8,931 nt of DNA from CAXBPY01 sp003455275 (GCA_963977675.1 CAXBPY010000085.1:1-8931), one strand, 5' to 3'. Positions 1 to 7,719 are shown, counted from the first letter of the stretch. Notes: generated by a model from the sequence alone, not told the origin. Numbers and translations: made by a program.

Positions 1-1898
1 ATGGCAGCAGTCGGAACAGGATTTACAGTGATCTGAATACTGCTTGATGGAGAAGTGCATCCATTATTGTCGGTATAGGTGACCGAAAATGTTCCGCTTC
101 CAAAAACTGTTATTGAAGAGGTGTTGACACCACTGCTCCACAAATTGCCTGAAGGGTAATTTGAAGAAAGCGTAACAGTTCCACCCGCACAAAAAGTTGT
201 TGGACCAGACGGGGTTATTATTGGAGCGGCCGGTATTGGATTCACGGTTACATTTTGCGGACCTGCCGTTCCAGTGCAACCATTTGCATCTGTAACAGTG
301 AGAGTATAACTACCTGATGAAAGAACATTGATTGAAGCTGTGTTTGCTCCGGTGCTCCAGCTATTTCCGCCTGCATAGTTTGATGTAAGAGTCACACTTC
401 CACCCTGGCAAAAAGAAGTAACTCCAGATGGAGTTATTGTTGGAGTTGGATTAGGATTAACAGCAACCGCCGTTGCAACACTCGTATCAATACATCCATT
501 TCCTAAATCAACAATGAATGAATAATTACCGGCAGCGTTTACATTGATTGACGATGAGGTTGCTCCGGTGCTCCATGTATTTCCGGTTGGATAATTGGAA
601 GTAAGTGTTACAGAATTTCCCTGACAGAAAGTTGTAGGTCCGCTTGGAGTAATAGTGGCAACCGGAAGAGGAACCACATTTACAATTGTTGGTGCTGACG
701 AGGATGAACATCCGAATGCGTCAGTAATTGTTGCGGTGTAATTTCCGGAAACATTCACGGTAAGAGTTGATCCGATAATTCCAGAGGGTTGCCAAACTGT
801 GGCTGCCCCTGCATCAGATGTAAGGGTAACACTACCTCCAATACAAAAATTAGTTGAACCGGCAGCAGAAATATTAGGAGCAGGAGGTGAAGGATTTACA
901 GTGACATTTATCGTTGCGATTGAGTTGCATCCTGCAGGAGTTGTTGCAGTAACAGAATAAATCCCAGAAGATAGAGCAGTTAACGGATTAAGAGTAGAAC
1001 CATTGCTCCATGTAAAAGAAGTTGCGCCGGCGCCGCTTGCTGTTAATATCACACTGTCTCCCTGACAAAAGGTGGTAGGACCGCCGGCAGTAATTGTTGC
1101 AAGCAATGGAAGTGGTTGTGTAATAATAAAAGTGTCCTGAGCAGAAGTTGCTCCGCTTGTAACTGTTACAATGTATGTTCCTGCGGCAAGATTTGATATG
1201 TCCTCAGTTGTTGCTCCGTTACTCCACAGATAAGTGTATGGAGAGCCAACCATAACATCATATTCTTCACACTCGCCATAACTTAATGTATTACATGGAT
1301 CACTAGGAACTGAAATCCAAGCCGAACGAGCACGCATTCTTTTCAAACCACAAGCTGTTCCGATAGGGCATGTAATAGTTCCTGAGAAAACCTGAAATCC
1401 TGATGTTCCAGTGTTATAGGCATTTTCATTTGCATCATAATAATCACCATCATTATTCCAATCAACCCAAATTCTCATTCCATGCTGATAAGTTGAACTG
1501 CATCCTGTTCCCGGTGCAGCACATTGAATATTGACACCAAAACTTCCTCCAGGCATAACTGAGACTACCATACCTACAAAGTAGTGGTAGTTGTTTGGCA
1601 AAACTCCATTACAGCCAGAATTCAAATTTGTGATATTGGTTGATCCGCCTGTTGTCCAGAAATTATTGATGAAGTCCCATGTAGCAGTGCAATTACAGCC
1701 AGGTTGAGTGTAACCGGGCATGCAATACACTGGTGGATTTCCGCTCGCACCCCCAGCTACGGAAAGATTAACAGCTCCATCATTGGAACCATTGCATGTG
1801 AGGTTGGTAACTACACCAGAAAGATTGAATGGACATTGAGCAAAAGCACCCGATGTAATAACTCCAATCAATATGAATGTTTGTATAAATCTTCTCAT
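1..1898 (-). CDS. Secreted modular adhesin-like protein (SprB / GEVED / Ig-PKD-like repeats), N-terminal part, 3' end outside window
   Basis: The gene begins with ATG at 1898-1896 and stays open to the left edge, giving 632 residues and no stop. Residues 1-20 form a signal peptide (MRRF, hydrophobic core, cut likely after AFA before Q21). Residues 27-56 match the first half of a SprB repeat (TCNGSNDGAVNLSV) and residues 220-263 match its second half (PYTYLWSNGATTEDISNLAAG). Between them is a GEVED-like domain, about 57-219, with YC at 58-59, the calcium-loop-like DWNNDGDYYD at 146-155 and GECEEY at 208-213. Five Ig/PKD-like units follow, each with an 'FCxGxSVTLT'-type strand (Cys 278, 352, 425, 497, 570) and a later 'GC' that could form a disulfide. 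Such proteins are usually exported by the Bacteroidota type IX system and anchored through a C-terminal domain, which is not visible here. The role is probably cell-surface adhesion or gliding, inferred from domains only. No lipobox is present, since the residue before C22 is Q. Confidence 0.85.
   Translation of the reverse strand, partial: MRRFIQTFILIGVITSGAFAQCPFNLSGVVTNLTCNGSNDGAVNLSVAGGASGNPPVYCMPGYTQPGCNCTATWDFINNFWTTGGSTNITNLNSGCNGVLPNNYHYFVGMVVSVMPGGSFGVNIQCAAPGTGCSSTYQHGMRIWVDWNNDGDYYDANENAYNTGTSGFQVFSGTITCPIGTACGLKRMRARSAWISVPSDPCNTLSYGECEEYDVMVGSPYTYLWSNGATTEDISNLAAGTYIVTVTSGATSAQDTFIITQPLPLLATITAGGPTTFCQGDSVILTASGAGATSFTWSNGSTLNPLTALSSGIYSVTATTPAGCNSIATINVTVNPSPPAPNISAAGSTNFCIGGSVTLTSDAGAATVWQPSGIIGSTLTVNVSGNYTATITDAFGCSSSSAPTIVNVVPLPVATITPSGPTTFCQGNSVTLTSNYPTGNTWSTGATSSSINVNAAGNYSFIVDLGNGCIDTSVATAVAVNPNPTPTITPSGVTSFCQGGSVTLTSNYAGGNSWSTGANTASINVLSSGSYTLTVTDANGCTGTAGPQNVTVNPIPAAPIITPSGPTTFCAGGTVTLSSNYPSGNLWSSGVNTSSITVFGSGTFSVTYTDNNGCTSPSSSIQITVNPVPTAA
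95..1070 (-). repeat. Tandem Ig/PKD-like coding repeat, five units of about 73 codons
   Basis: Within the surface-protein gene the codon for the conserved Cys of the 'FC' strand recurs at 1065-1067, 843-845, 624-626, 408-410 and 189-191. The steps are 222, 219, 216 and 219 bp, all multiples of three. Each unit carries FC-x-G-(S/T)-V, a central W, a G-(T/S/N)-(Y/F) strand, a 'GC', and ends in NP or VP before the next unit. DNA similarity is local: 'gctccggtgctcca' occurs in both the 340s-350s and the 560s-570s. The array continues past the left edge, so total copy number is unknown. Confidence 0.85.
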
Positions 1899-2127
1899 TG
1901 CAACACCAATTATTAAAAATAATCAGGTGATGAAATTATACATTTCACATTAAAGTAACATGGGTGTTCGATAAGTTATTACTTGTCCACGATAAAAGAA
2001 TTCTGACAATACTATGACGGAGAAGAATATACTTTCAAATTCTTTCGTTCGTTCTTAGCTAAACATTTTTACATGAAACGCAAGGAATCAATGAGAAACA
2101 AATTAAGAGGAATTGTTGCACGGTTAA

Positions 2128-2147
2128 TGCGAAAATTGTATTTCGCA
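2128..2147. terminator. Hairpin 20 bp downstream of the lutB-like gene, possible weak terminator
   Basis: TGCGAAA (2128-2134) and TTTCGCA (2141-2147) form a perfect 7-bp stem with a 6-nt loop, extendable by one G-U and one A-U pair. It starts 20 bp beyond the stop codon of the minus-strand lutB-like gene, where a terminator would be expected. There is no strong T-tract on the minus strand; on the plus strand it is followed by 'cttttct'. Termination is therefore uncertain. The rest of the 1899-2166 gap shows no convincing promoter for the surface-protein gene. Confidence 0.35.
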
Positions 2148-2166
2148 CTTTTCTGGTAAAAAATTA

Positions 2167-3552
2167 TTAAGTGGTTTTGTTTTTCTCCATCCACAATTGA
2201 TGGAAAGATTTCTTCGCTACAATTGGTAGCTCTCTCTTACTTCCCCAGGTATTTTTAAATAATAATCTCAACATAAAATTTTTTATTCCTGCACCGCCTG
2301 AATTCATTAGCCTGCGATTCAGCATGGCACGCTTCCAAACAAACCATCCGAATTTTTCACTTCGGTTAAAATGCCGCTGGTTCACAGCATCCCGGCGATT
2401 CAGTACAAGAAGATTGTGCAACTCAATTTTCATTGGGCACACTTCAGTACAAGCTCCGCATAAAGAAGATGCACCACTCAGGTGCTTGAAATCTTCCATT
2501 CCTTTGAAGTGAGGGGTTATGACACTTCCAATTGGCCCGCTATAAGTAGTTTGATAACTGAAACCACCAATATTTTTGTAAACCGGACACGCATTGAGAC
2601 ATGCACCACAACGAATGCAGTACAAGGCCTGGCGCTGTTCTTCCTGATCAAGAAGATTGGTTCGGCCATTATCCATCAGTATCACATGCATTTCTTCCGG
2701 GCCATCAGGTTCACCTTCCTGCTTTGGTCCGGTGAGAACAGAATTGTAAACTGTAATCTGCTGACCCGTTCCGTAAGTTGCAAGCAATGGAAGAAACAAT
2801 GCAAGGTCATGAATGGAAGGAATCACTTTTTCAATTCCAACAATTACAATATGAACTTTCGGGAAAGTCATAGTCAATCTTGCGTTGCCTTCATTTTCCA
2901 ATACCAAAACTCCTCCGACATCTGGCAGTATAAAATTTGCTCCGGTTATTCCTACATCTGCCTGTACATATTTATCGCGCAAAACTTTTCGCGCAACCAT
3001 AGTTAACTCTTGCGGAGTGCTCTCCATCGGAGTACCAAGGTGTTTGTTAAACACTTTCGCCACATCTTCTTTCGACTTGTGCATGGCTGGTGTCACGATA
3101 TGAAACGGGGGCTGGCCATCCAGTTGCTGGATGTATTCCCCCAAATCAGTTTCCACTACTTCTACTCCGAGTTTCTCTAAATAATTATTCAGGTGAACTT
3201 CTTCGGTGGTCATTGATTTTGATTTCACCACGCTTTTTGCTTCAACCCGATTTATAATATTTGCTATTTCGCTGAGTGCTTCATCAGCTGTTTCGGCCCA
3301 ATAAACTTTTCCTCCGCGGCGCTGAAAATTACTTTCGAATTCAAGCAGATAGCGGTCCAGGTTTTCCATTGCTTTCCACTTGATATTTTTTGCGCGTTGC
3401 TTGGCAGTTTCCAATTCCTGATATTGCTGCTTGCCCTTGACTACGGTATCAGCATACTTGCCGATATTCCAATTGAGTTTGCGGTGCATCTCTTTATCGA
3501 ATGCAGTTTCATGCACAGCTTCTTTAAAGGAATCAAATTTTGTTTCGGCCAT
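2167..3552 (-). CDS. lutB: LutB/LldF-family iron-sulfur protein (lactate oxidation type), 461 aa
   Basis: This is a cytoplasmic electron-transfer subunit. In characterised systems LutB works with LutA and LutC to oxidise L-lactate to pyruvate. The protein has an N-terminal LUD-type domain (roughly residues 70-300), then a two-cluster ferredoxin-like domain with CIRCGACLNACP (Cys 312, 315, 318, 322) and SSLCGACTEVCP (Cys 365, 368, 372), and a basic C-terminal tail typical of LutB. The length fits the family (about 460-480). The ATG at 3552 is the only sensible start. A one-mismatch Bacteroidota -7 element (TTATTTTGC on the minus strand, 3572-3580) lies upstream, without a good -33 box. No lutA or lutC flanks it: upstream is fumC (112-bp gap) and downstream is the surface-protein gene. 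The family call is firm from the cysteine motifs. Lactate as the substrate is inferred from the family, and partners must be encoded elsewhere if it is functional. Confidence 0.88.
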   Translation of the reverse strand: MAETKFDSFKEAVHETAFDKEMHRKLNWNIGKYADTVVKGKQQYQELETAKQRAKNIKWKAMENLDRYLLEFESNFQRRGGKVYWAETADEALSEIANIINRVEAKSVVKSKSMTTEEVHLNNYLEKLGVEVVETDLGEYIQQLDGQPPFHIVTPAMHKSKEDVAKVFNKHLGTPMESTPQELTMVARKVLRDKYVQADVGITGANFILPDVGGVLVLENEGNARLTMTFPKVHIVIVGIEKVIPSIHDLALFLPLLATYGTGQQITVYNSVLTGPKQEGEPDGPEEMHVILMDNGRTNLLDQEEQRQALYCIRCGACLNACPVYKNIGGFSYQTTYSGPIGSVITPHFKGMEDFKHLSGASSLCGACTEVCPMKIELHNLLVLNRRDAVNQRHFNRSEKFGWFVWKRAMLNRRLMNSGGAGIKNFMLRLLFKNTWGSKRELPIVAKKSFHQLWMEKNKTT

Positions 3553-3597
3553 TGATAGAATTACAAGAAGCGCAAAATAATATTCAGTGATAAAATG

Positions 3598-3620
3598 AAG
3601 AGAAAGATTAAAATTCTCTT
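3598..3620. repeat. Small inverted repeat between fumC and the lutB-like gene
   Basis: AAGAGAA (3598-3604) and TTCTCTT (3614-3620) form a 7-bp AT-rich stem with a 9-nt loop, 45 bp downstream of the fumC stop codon. It could be a weak terminator or processing site separating fumC from the lutB-like gene. The minus-strand tail (cattttatc) is only partly T-rich, and the stem has few GC pairs, so chance is a real possibility. Confidence 0.25.
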
Positions 3621-3664
3621 ACACACAAGAAGCAGGTTGAATGAATATAGATTCGTGAAAGCAA

Positions 3665-5068
3665 TTATTCCGGTAACTCCCCACACATCTCTTCCGGCTT
3701 CACCCACTCATCAAATTGCTCTGCTGTTAAGTAACCAAGTTTGATTGCTGTTTCTTTCAATGTGCTTCCATTCTTGTGAGCGGTTTGAGCAATTTCAGCA
3801 GCTTTGTAATAACCGATTTTTGTATTGAGTGCGGTTACGAGCATAAGTGAGTTGCTTACATGTCTGCGAATGTTTTCTTCAATGGGTTTTAATCCAACTG
3901 CACATTTATCATTGAATGAAACACACACATCGCCAATCAATCTTGCTGAGTGTAGAAAATTGTAAATCATCACCGGCTTGAAAACATTCAGCTCGAAATG
4001 ACCATTGGCGCCTCCAACATTTATCGCCACATCATTTCCTAAAACCTGCGCAGCTACCATTGTCATTGCTTCGCATTGTGTAGGGTTCACTTTTCCGGGC
4101 ATAATGGAAGAGCCGGGTTCATTATCCGGTATAAAAATTTCTCCAATACCACTGCGCGGACCCGATGCAAGCAATCGAATGTCGTTGGCAATTTTCATCA
4201 AACTCACTGCAACAGTTTTCAATGCGCCGTGTGCTTCCACAATTCCATCGTGCGAAGCGAGTGATTCAAATTTATTTTCAGCAGTGATGAAAGGAAGCCC
4301 GGTGAGTTCGGCAATTTTTTTTGCAACACTTACATCATAACCTTTCGGAGTGTTAATTCCAGTTCCTACTGCAGTGCCGCCAAGGGCTAGTTCTGAAAGG
4401 TGAGCGAGTGAATTTTTTATTGCCTTCATTCCATGATCAAGTTGAGAAACATATCCACTGATTTCCTGTCCGAGGGTGAGTGGTGTTGCATCCATCAAAT
4501 GTGTTCGGCCAATTTTAACAACCCGCATAAACTCTTTTGATTTTGCGGCGAGTGTGTCGCGCAGTTTCTGAATTCCGGGGAGTGTAACTTCGATTAAAAT
4601 TTTATATGCAGCAATGTGCATGGCAGTTGGGAAAGTATCGTTGCTCGACTGCGATTTGTTTACATCATCATTCGGATGAAGGAATTTTTTTTCATCCAAT
4701 AAACTTCCTCCCTGCAACACATGACCACGATATGCTATCACTTCATTTACATTCATGTTGCTTTGTGTTCCACTTCCGGTTTGCCAAACCACGAGCGGAA
4801 ATTCCGTATCTAATTTTCCTTCCAGAATTTCATCGCAAACTTTTCCAATCAACTCTGCTTTTTCTCTTGCAAGAACTCCGCAATCAAGATTGGTTAATGC
4901 CGCCGCTTTTTTCAGGTAAGCAAATGCCCGAATAATTTCTTTCGGCATTTTATTTATGTCTTGCGCGATTTGAAAGTTTTCTATTGATCGTTGAGTTTGC
5001 GCACCGTAATATTTATCAGCAGGAACCTGCACAATTCCCATTGTATCCTTCTCCGTTCTGAGTTGCAT
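3665..5068 (-). CDS. fumC: Class II fumarate hydratase (fumarase C), 467 aa
   Basis: It catalyses the reversible hydration of fumarate to L-malate in the TCA cycle, as a cytosolic, cofactor-free homotetramer. The hallmark segments are all present: TGSGTQSNMN (97-106), SSNDTFPTA (141-149), GRTHLMDATP (187-196, with catalytic-base His190) and the superfamily signature loop GSSIMPGKVNP (319-329, with catalytic Ser in the SS pair). I start it at ATG 5068: this gives MQLRTEKDTMG, lining up with the usual fumarase N-terminus, and 467 residues, the same length as E. coli FumC. The frame is open further upstream to a TTG at 5104, but those 12 extra residues are atypical. The 5' A-rich stretch (acaacaaaga) before the ATG fits Bacteroidota initiation. 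The lutB-like gene follows 112 bp downstream on the same strand. The related aspartase/argininosuccinate lyase members are less likely given the fumarase-specific segments. Confidence 0.96.
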   Translation of the reverse strand: MQLRTEKDTMGIVQVPADKYYGAQTQRSIENFQIAQDINKMPKEIIRAFAYLKKAAALTNLDCGVLAREKAELIGKVCDEILEGKLDTEFPLVVWQTGSGTQSNMNVNEVIAYRGHVLQGGSLLDEKKFLHPNDDVNKSQSSNDTFPTAMHIAAYKILIEVTLPGIQKLRDTLAAKSKEFMRVVKIGRTHLMDATPLTLGQEISGYVSQLDHGMKAIKNSLAHLSELALGGTAVGTGINTPKGYDVSVAKKIAELTGLPFITAENKFESLASHDGIVEAHGALKTVAVSLMKIANDIRLLASGPRSGIGEIFIPDNEPGSSIMPGKVNPTQCEAMTMVAAQVLGNDVAINVGGANGHFELNVFKPVMIYNFLHSARLIGDVCVSFNDKCAVGLKPIEENIRRHVSNSLMLVTALNTKIGYYKAAEIAQTAHKNGSTLKETAIKLGYLTAEQFDEWVKPEEMCGELPE

Positions 5069-5115
5069 TCTTTGTTGTTTAGCGGACGAAATTAACTGCA
5101 ACAATATTTTTGAAA

Positions 5116-5144
5116 TAAAATTTATTCATCATTCCATATTCAAA
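5116..5144 (-). promoter_or_regulatory. Candidate Bacteroidota-type promoter for fumC
   Basis: On the minus strand a TTTG (-33 box, 5144-5141) is followed after 16 nt by TAAATTTTA (5124-5116), a partial match to the TAnnTTTG -7 element. Transcription would begin about 40 nt before the ATG at 5068. The region is very AT-rich and the -7 match is imperfect, so this is only a candidate. No clear terminator for the TonB receptor was found in the same gap. Confidence 0.28.
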
Positions 5145-5238
5145 ATATTTATAAAGAATGGAAGCAGTTCTTCAGGATAAGAATTTTATTATTTGAATTT
5201 AAAAACAGCAAACTCAACAAACAGCCTCATCAGAAAAA

Positions 5239-7611
5239 CTAAAACCCAATCACCACACCAATAGTTGGGAGCACAGTCCCTGATTCGTTTGGGACAAAAC
5301 GAGTGAGATAGCGTGTGTTGTCATCGGGATTAATAATTGCATTTCCATTCGCATCACGCTGTATATCCAGGTACGGTTGCAACTGCGTTTTATAGTTATA
5401 AGCATTCTGCACATCTATGTATGCATCGAGATTCCATTTCTTCATGAAAAACTTTTTATCAATTCTAAAATCCAGCTGATGAAAAGATTTCAGGCGCTGT
5501 GAATTCAGTTGTGAGTAATCATTCAATCCGCGACCTGTAATATTCCAAACGCTGATGAGCGAGCTGCGCGAAATATCGTAAGGTGTGAAAGGCGCGCCGC
5601 CACTGTATCTCCACTTGATACCAAGCTCCCAACTCTTCCCGATTTTTTTTCCGAGAGTAGCTGCAACAACTATTTTATTGTCCCACGACGCAGCAACAAG
5701 TTTATTGTTGCGATCACTGAATAAACTTCGGTATAGTGTTACTGCCGCAAGTCCGTAAAAACCCTTGAAGTATTTCTGCTGAATCAAAAATTCTACTCCA
5801 TAACTTTTTCCGGAAGAAGTAGAAACTGCCGGTTCATTTCCAACCACGCCAAAATCGCCTCCGAGATTGGCGAGGGAAACTGAATCGTTAGTGAGAAACG
5901 GATAGTGCGAATACAATTTGTAAAATCCTTCCACGGCAATTCGCAAATTATTTTTCGAATTGTATTCGGTTCCTGCCACAAGGTGTTTGCATTCAATGTA
6001 ACTGACTTCATTTTTTTTGTTAATCAATTCGCCGGTTGAATCGCGGAAACCAAGCACCGTGTAGGCAGGCAATTGAAAATAAATTCCTGAGTTGGCACTG
6101 AATGAAAATTTTTCATTCAGGTTATAAGTGAAAGAAATGCGCGGAGAAATTTGCCCGAGCGGATTACTCATCACTACAGAATAATTATTGAAATCGGTTC
6201 TGGCTCCGGCTGAGATGATTAATTTTTCTTTCAAAAATGTTTTTGAGAGCTGTGCAAAAGCTGAGTACTTGCTGAATGACAAATCAGAATTGTAATTCAC
6301 TTCCTTCAGACCTGCCGGAGTTGAAATTCTATTGTAAGTTTTATTTTGATACTGAACAAACTCATAACCTGCACCATAGTTGATTTTCAATCCGGCGTGA
6401 TTGTATAAATTTTCAATGCGTAGTTTGTTTTCAATTTCAGTTGAAGAATAATTTAAGATGAGCGCCTGTGTTTCATCATTGTTAAAATATTTTTTTGATT
6501 CATTGTTCAGTTGATTGCGGCTCGCAACTATTGTTTGAAAACTTTTTTTCGAAAAATGTTTGTACACCACACCACCCGCGTAATTCCATTGTTCGTTAGA
6601 TGGAAGATAACCGAGAATATATTTCTGCGCATCGGTTGAGTCGGCAGAAAGGTTTAATGCAAACTGATCAATGGCTCCAAGTCCAACCAGCGTAATTTCA
6701 TTTTTCAGATTCAGTTTTATCCGTTGCTTGAACTGAAAATCATTGTATGTCGGAAGAAAGGGTAAGCCAAGCGTTTGAAATAAAAATTGCAGGTAGGAGC
6801 GACGCGCTGACAGAAGGAATGAAGATTTTTTTGTGAGCGGCCCTTCAAGAGTAAGACCAAAGTCGCTGGAGCCAATAGTTCCGGTCAAACCTAATTTATC
6901 GGTGCGGCCATCTTTTTGTGTAAAACTGAAAACCGAACTCAATGCATTTCCACGGTTCGCCGGAAATGCGCCGGAATAAAATTCAACTTCCTTAATAAAG
7001 TCAACATTAATCATTCCAACTGGGCCGCCGCTAGAACCTTGCGTGGCGAAATGATTGATGTTCGGAACTTCGACACCATCAAGGTAAAAGCGATTTTCGT
7101 TTGGAGCGCCGCCGCGGATAATTATGTCGTTTCGAAAACTTACCGTGTAACTCACGCCGGGAAACGATTGAATCACTTTGCTGATATCTCGGTTACCGCC
7201 GGGGTTGCGCTGAATTTCATTGGCACCGATTGTTCGCAATGAAACTGGACTCTCTTCGCTTCGGTCGAAAGAACTTCCTTTCACAACTACTTCATTTAAC
7301 TCACTCACATTTTCTTCCAGCCCTACATCAATGATTGCAGGTTTTGCGTTGGTGATTTCAATTTCAAAAACAGTTTTCGATTTGAATCCAACATAGCTCA
7401 CAGCAAGATTGTAAATGCCGGGAGGAATATTTTTTATTTCATAATTGCCGCTCTCATCTGACTGAGTTCCGAAATTGGTATTGAGCAAAACCACAGTAGC
7501 AAAATCAATGGGCTCGTTGTTTGTTGCATTAAAAATTTTCCCTCTCACAATTCCCGATTGGGCAAACAAAAAGCTTGGAAAAAAAATTAGAATCAGTGCA
7601 AGTTTTTTCAT
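5239..7611 (-). CDS. TonB-dependent outer-membrane receptor with carboxypeptidase-regulatory-like N-terminal domain, 790 aa
   Basis: This is an outer-membrane beta-barrel transporter that imports a ligand using TonB/ExbBD energy. A signal peptide covers residues 1-17 (MKKLALILIFFPSFLFA, then Q18). A CarboxypepD_reg-like beta-sandwich follows at about 19-105 (IVRGKIFNATNNEPIDFATV, SDESGNYEIKNIPPG). After NEVVVKG (106-112) comes the plug at about 115-235, including IIIRGGAPNENRFYLDGVEVP (163-183, given here in part as RGGAPNENRFYLDG). The remainder is the barrel, ending in VVIGF with the C-terminal aromatic expected for BAM-dependent insertion. The length is normal for the family. No susD-like gene lies beside it, so it is not a SusCD glycan-uptake pair, and the substrate cannot be read from sequence. 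It is divergent from tetR with a 108-bp gap, so the regulator could affect it. I saw no clear promoter on its own strand. Confidence 0.94.
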   Translation of the reverse strand: MKKLALILIFFPSFLFAQSGIVRGKIFNATNNEPIDFATVVLLNTNFGTQSDESGNYEIKNIPPGIYNLAVSYVGFKSKTVFEIEITNAKPAIIDVGLEENVSELNEVVVKGSSFDRSEESPVSLRTIGANEIQRNPGGNRDISKVIQSFPGVSYTVSFRNDIIIRGGAPNENRFYLDGVEVPNINHFATQGSSGGPVGMINVDFIKEVEFYSGAFPANRGNALSSVFSFTQKDGRTDKLGLTGTIGSSDFGLTLEGPLTKKSSFLLSARRSYLQFLFQTLGLPFLPTYNDFQFKQRIKLNLKNEITLVGLGAIDQFALNLSADSTDAQKYILGYLPSNEQWNYAGGVVYKHFSKKSFQTIVASRNQLNNESKKYFNNDETQALILNYSSTEIENKLRIENLYNHAGLKINYGAGYEFVQYQNKTYNRISTPAGLKEVNYNSDLSFSKYSAFAQLSKTFLKEKLIISAGARTDFNNYSVVMSNPLGQISPRISFTYNLNEKFSFSANSGIYFQLPAYTVLGFRDSTGELINKKNEVSYIECKHLVAGTEYNSKNNLRIAVEGFYKLYSHYPFLTNDSVSLANLGGDFGVVGNEPAVSTSSGKSYGVEFLIQQKYFKGFYGLAAVTLYRSLFSDRNNKLVAASWDNKIVVAATLGKKIGKSWELGIKWRYSGGAPFTPYDISRSSLISVWNITGRGLNDYSQLNSQRLKSFHQLDFRIDKKFFMKKWNLDAYIDVQNAYNYKTQLQPYLDIQRDANGNAIINPDDNTRYLTRFVPNESGTVLPTIGVVIGF

Positions 7612-7666
7612 AAGAAGTGCAAATGAAAAATATTCAGGCGAGATTGAATGTTAAATGAATTAAAAT

Positions 7667-7696
7667 TTTGAAATTGAAAAATAGTTTTATGTTTGC
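7667..7696 (+). promoter_or_regulatory. Bacteroidota sigma-ABfr-type promoter for tetR
   Basis: A TTTG -33 box (7667-7670), a 17-nt spacer, and TATGTTTGC (7688-7696) form a complete match to the Bacteroidota consensus TTTG...TAnnTTTGC. Transcription would start about 5-8 nt after the -7 element, at roughly 7701-7704. That gives a very short leader before the tetR ATG at 7720 and places the start site inside the adjacent palindrome. Confidence 0.7.
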
Positions 7697-7700
7697 ACAA

Positions 7701-7716
7701 TTAACCATTTGGTTAA
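7701..7716. promoter_or_regulatory. Palindromic operator candidate for the TetR regulator
   Basis: TTAACCA (7701-7707) and TGGTTAA (7710-7716) are perfect 7-bp inverted arms around a 2-nt spacer. The site sits immediately 3' of the -7 element, over the predicted transcription start, and ends 3 bp before the tetR start codon. A second odd palindrome, GGTTaAACC (7711-7719), overlaps its right arm. Position and symmetry are typical of TetR-family autoregulatory operators. The assignment to this TetR is inference. Confidence 0.6.
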
Positions 7717-7719
7717 ACC

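Noticed and set aside
64..711. Two minus-strand Cys/Asn/Ser-rich frames (64-279 and 526-711)
   Set aside because: They are out-of-frame readings of the Ig-like repeat array; the in-frame reading gives conserved Ig/PKD-like units.
1..1070. Regularly spaced repeats as a CRISPR array
   Set aside because: The period is about 219 bp, in codon phase, with divergent sequence; these are protein-domain repeats.
1836..1898. Lipoprotein signal for the surface protein (Cys22 after AFAQ)
   Set aside because: Gln directly before Cys does not fit a lipobox; AFA|Q is a normal signal peptidase I site.
2482..3006. Plus-strand 174-codon open frame opposite the lutB-like gene
   Set aside because: It has no recognisable domain and lies wholly antisense to a gene with firm LutB cysteine motifs. 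It is a frame shadow.
5069..5104. Longer fumC start at 5104
   Set aside because: It is a TTG, not an ATG, and adds 12 residues absent from typical fumarases. ATG 5068 gives the canonical N-terminus and length.
5132..5163. TTCCAT...ATGGAA inverted repeat between the TonB receptor and fumC as a terminator
   Set aside because: The stem is 6 bp, AT-rich, with a 20-nt loop and no T-tract, and it overlaps the candidate fumC promoter.
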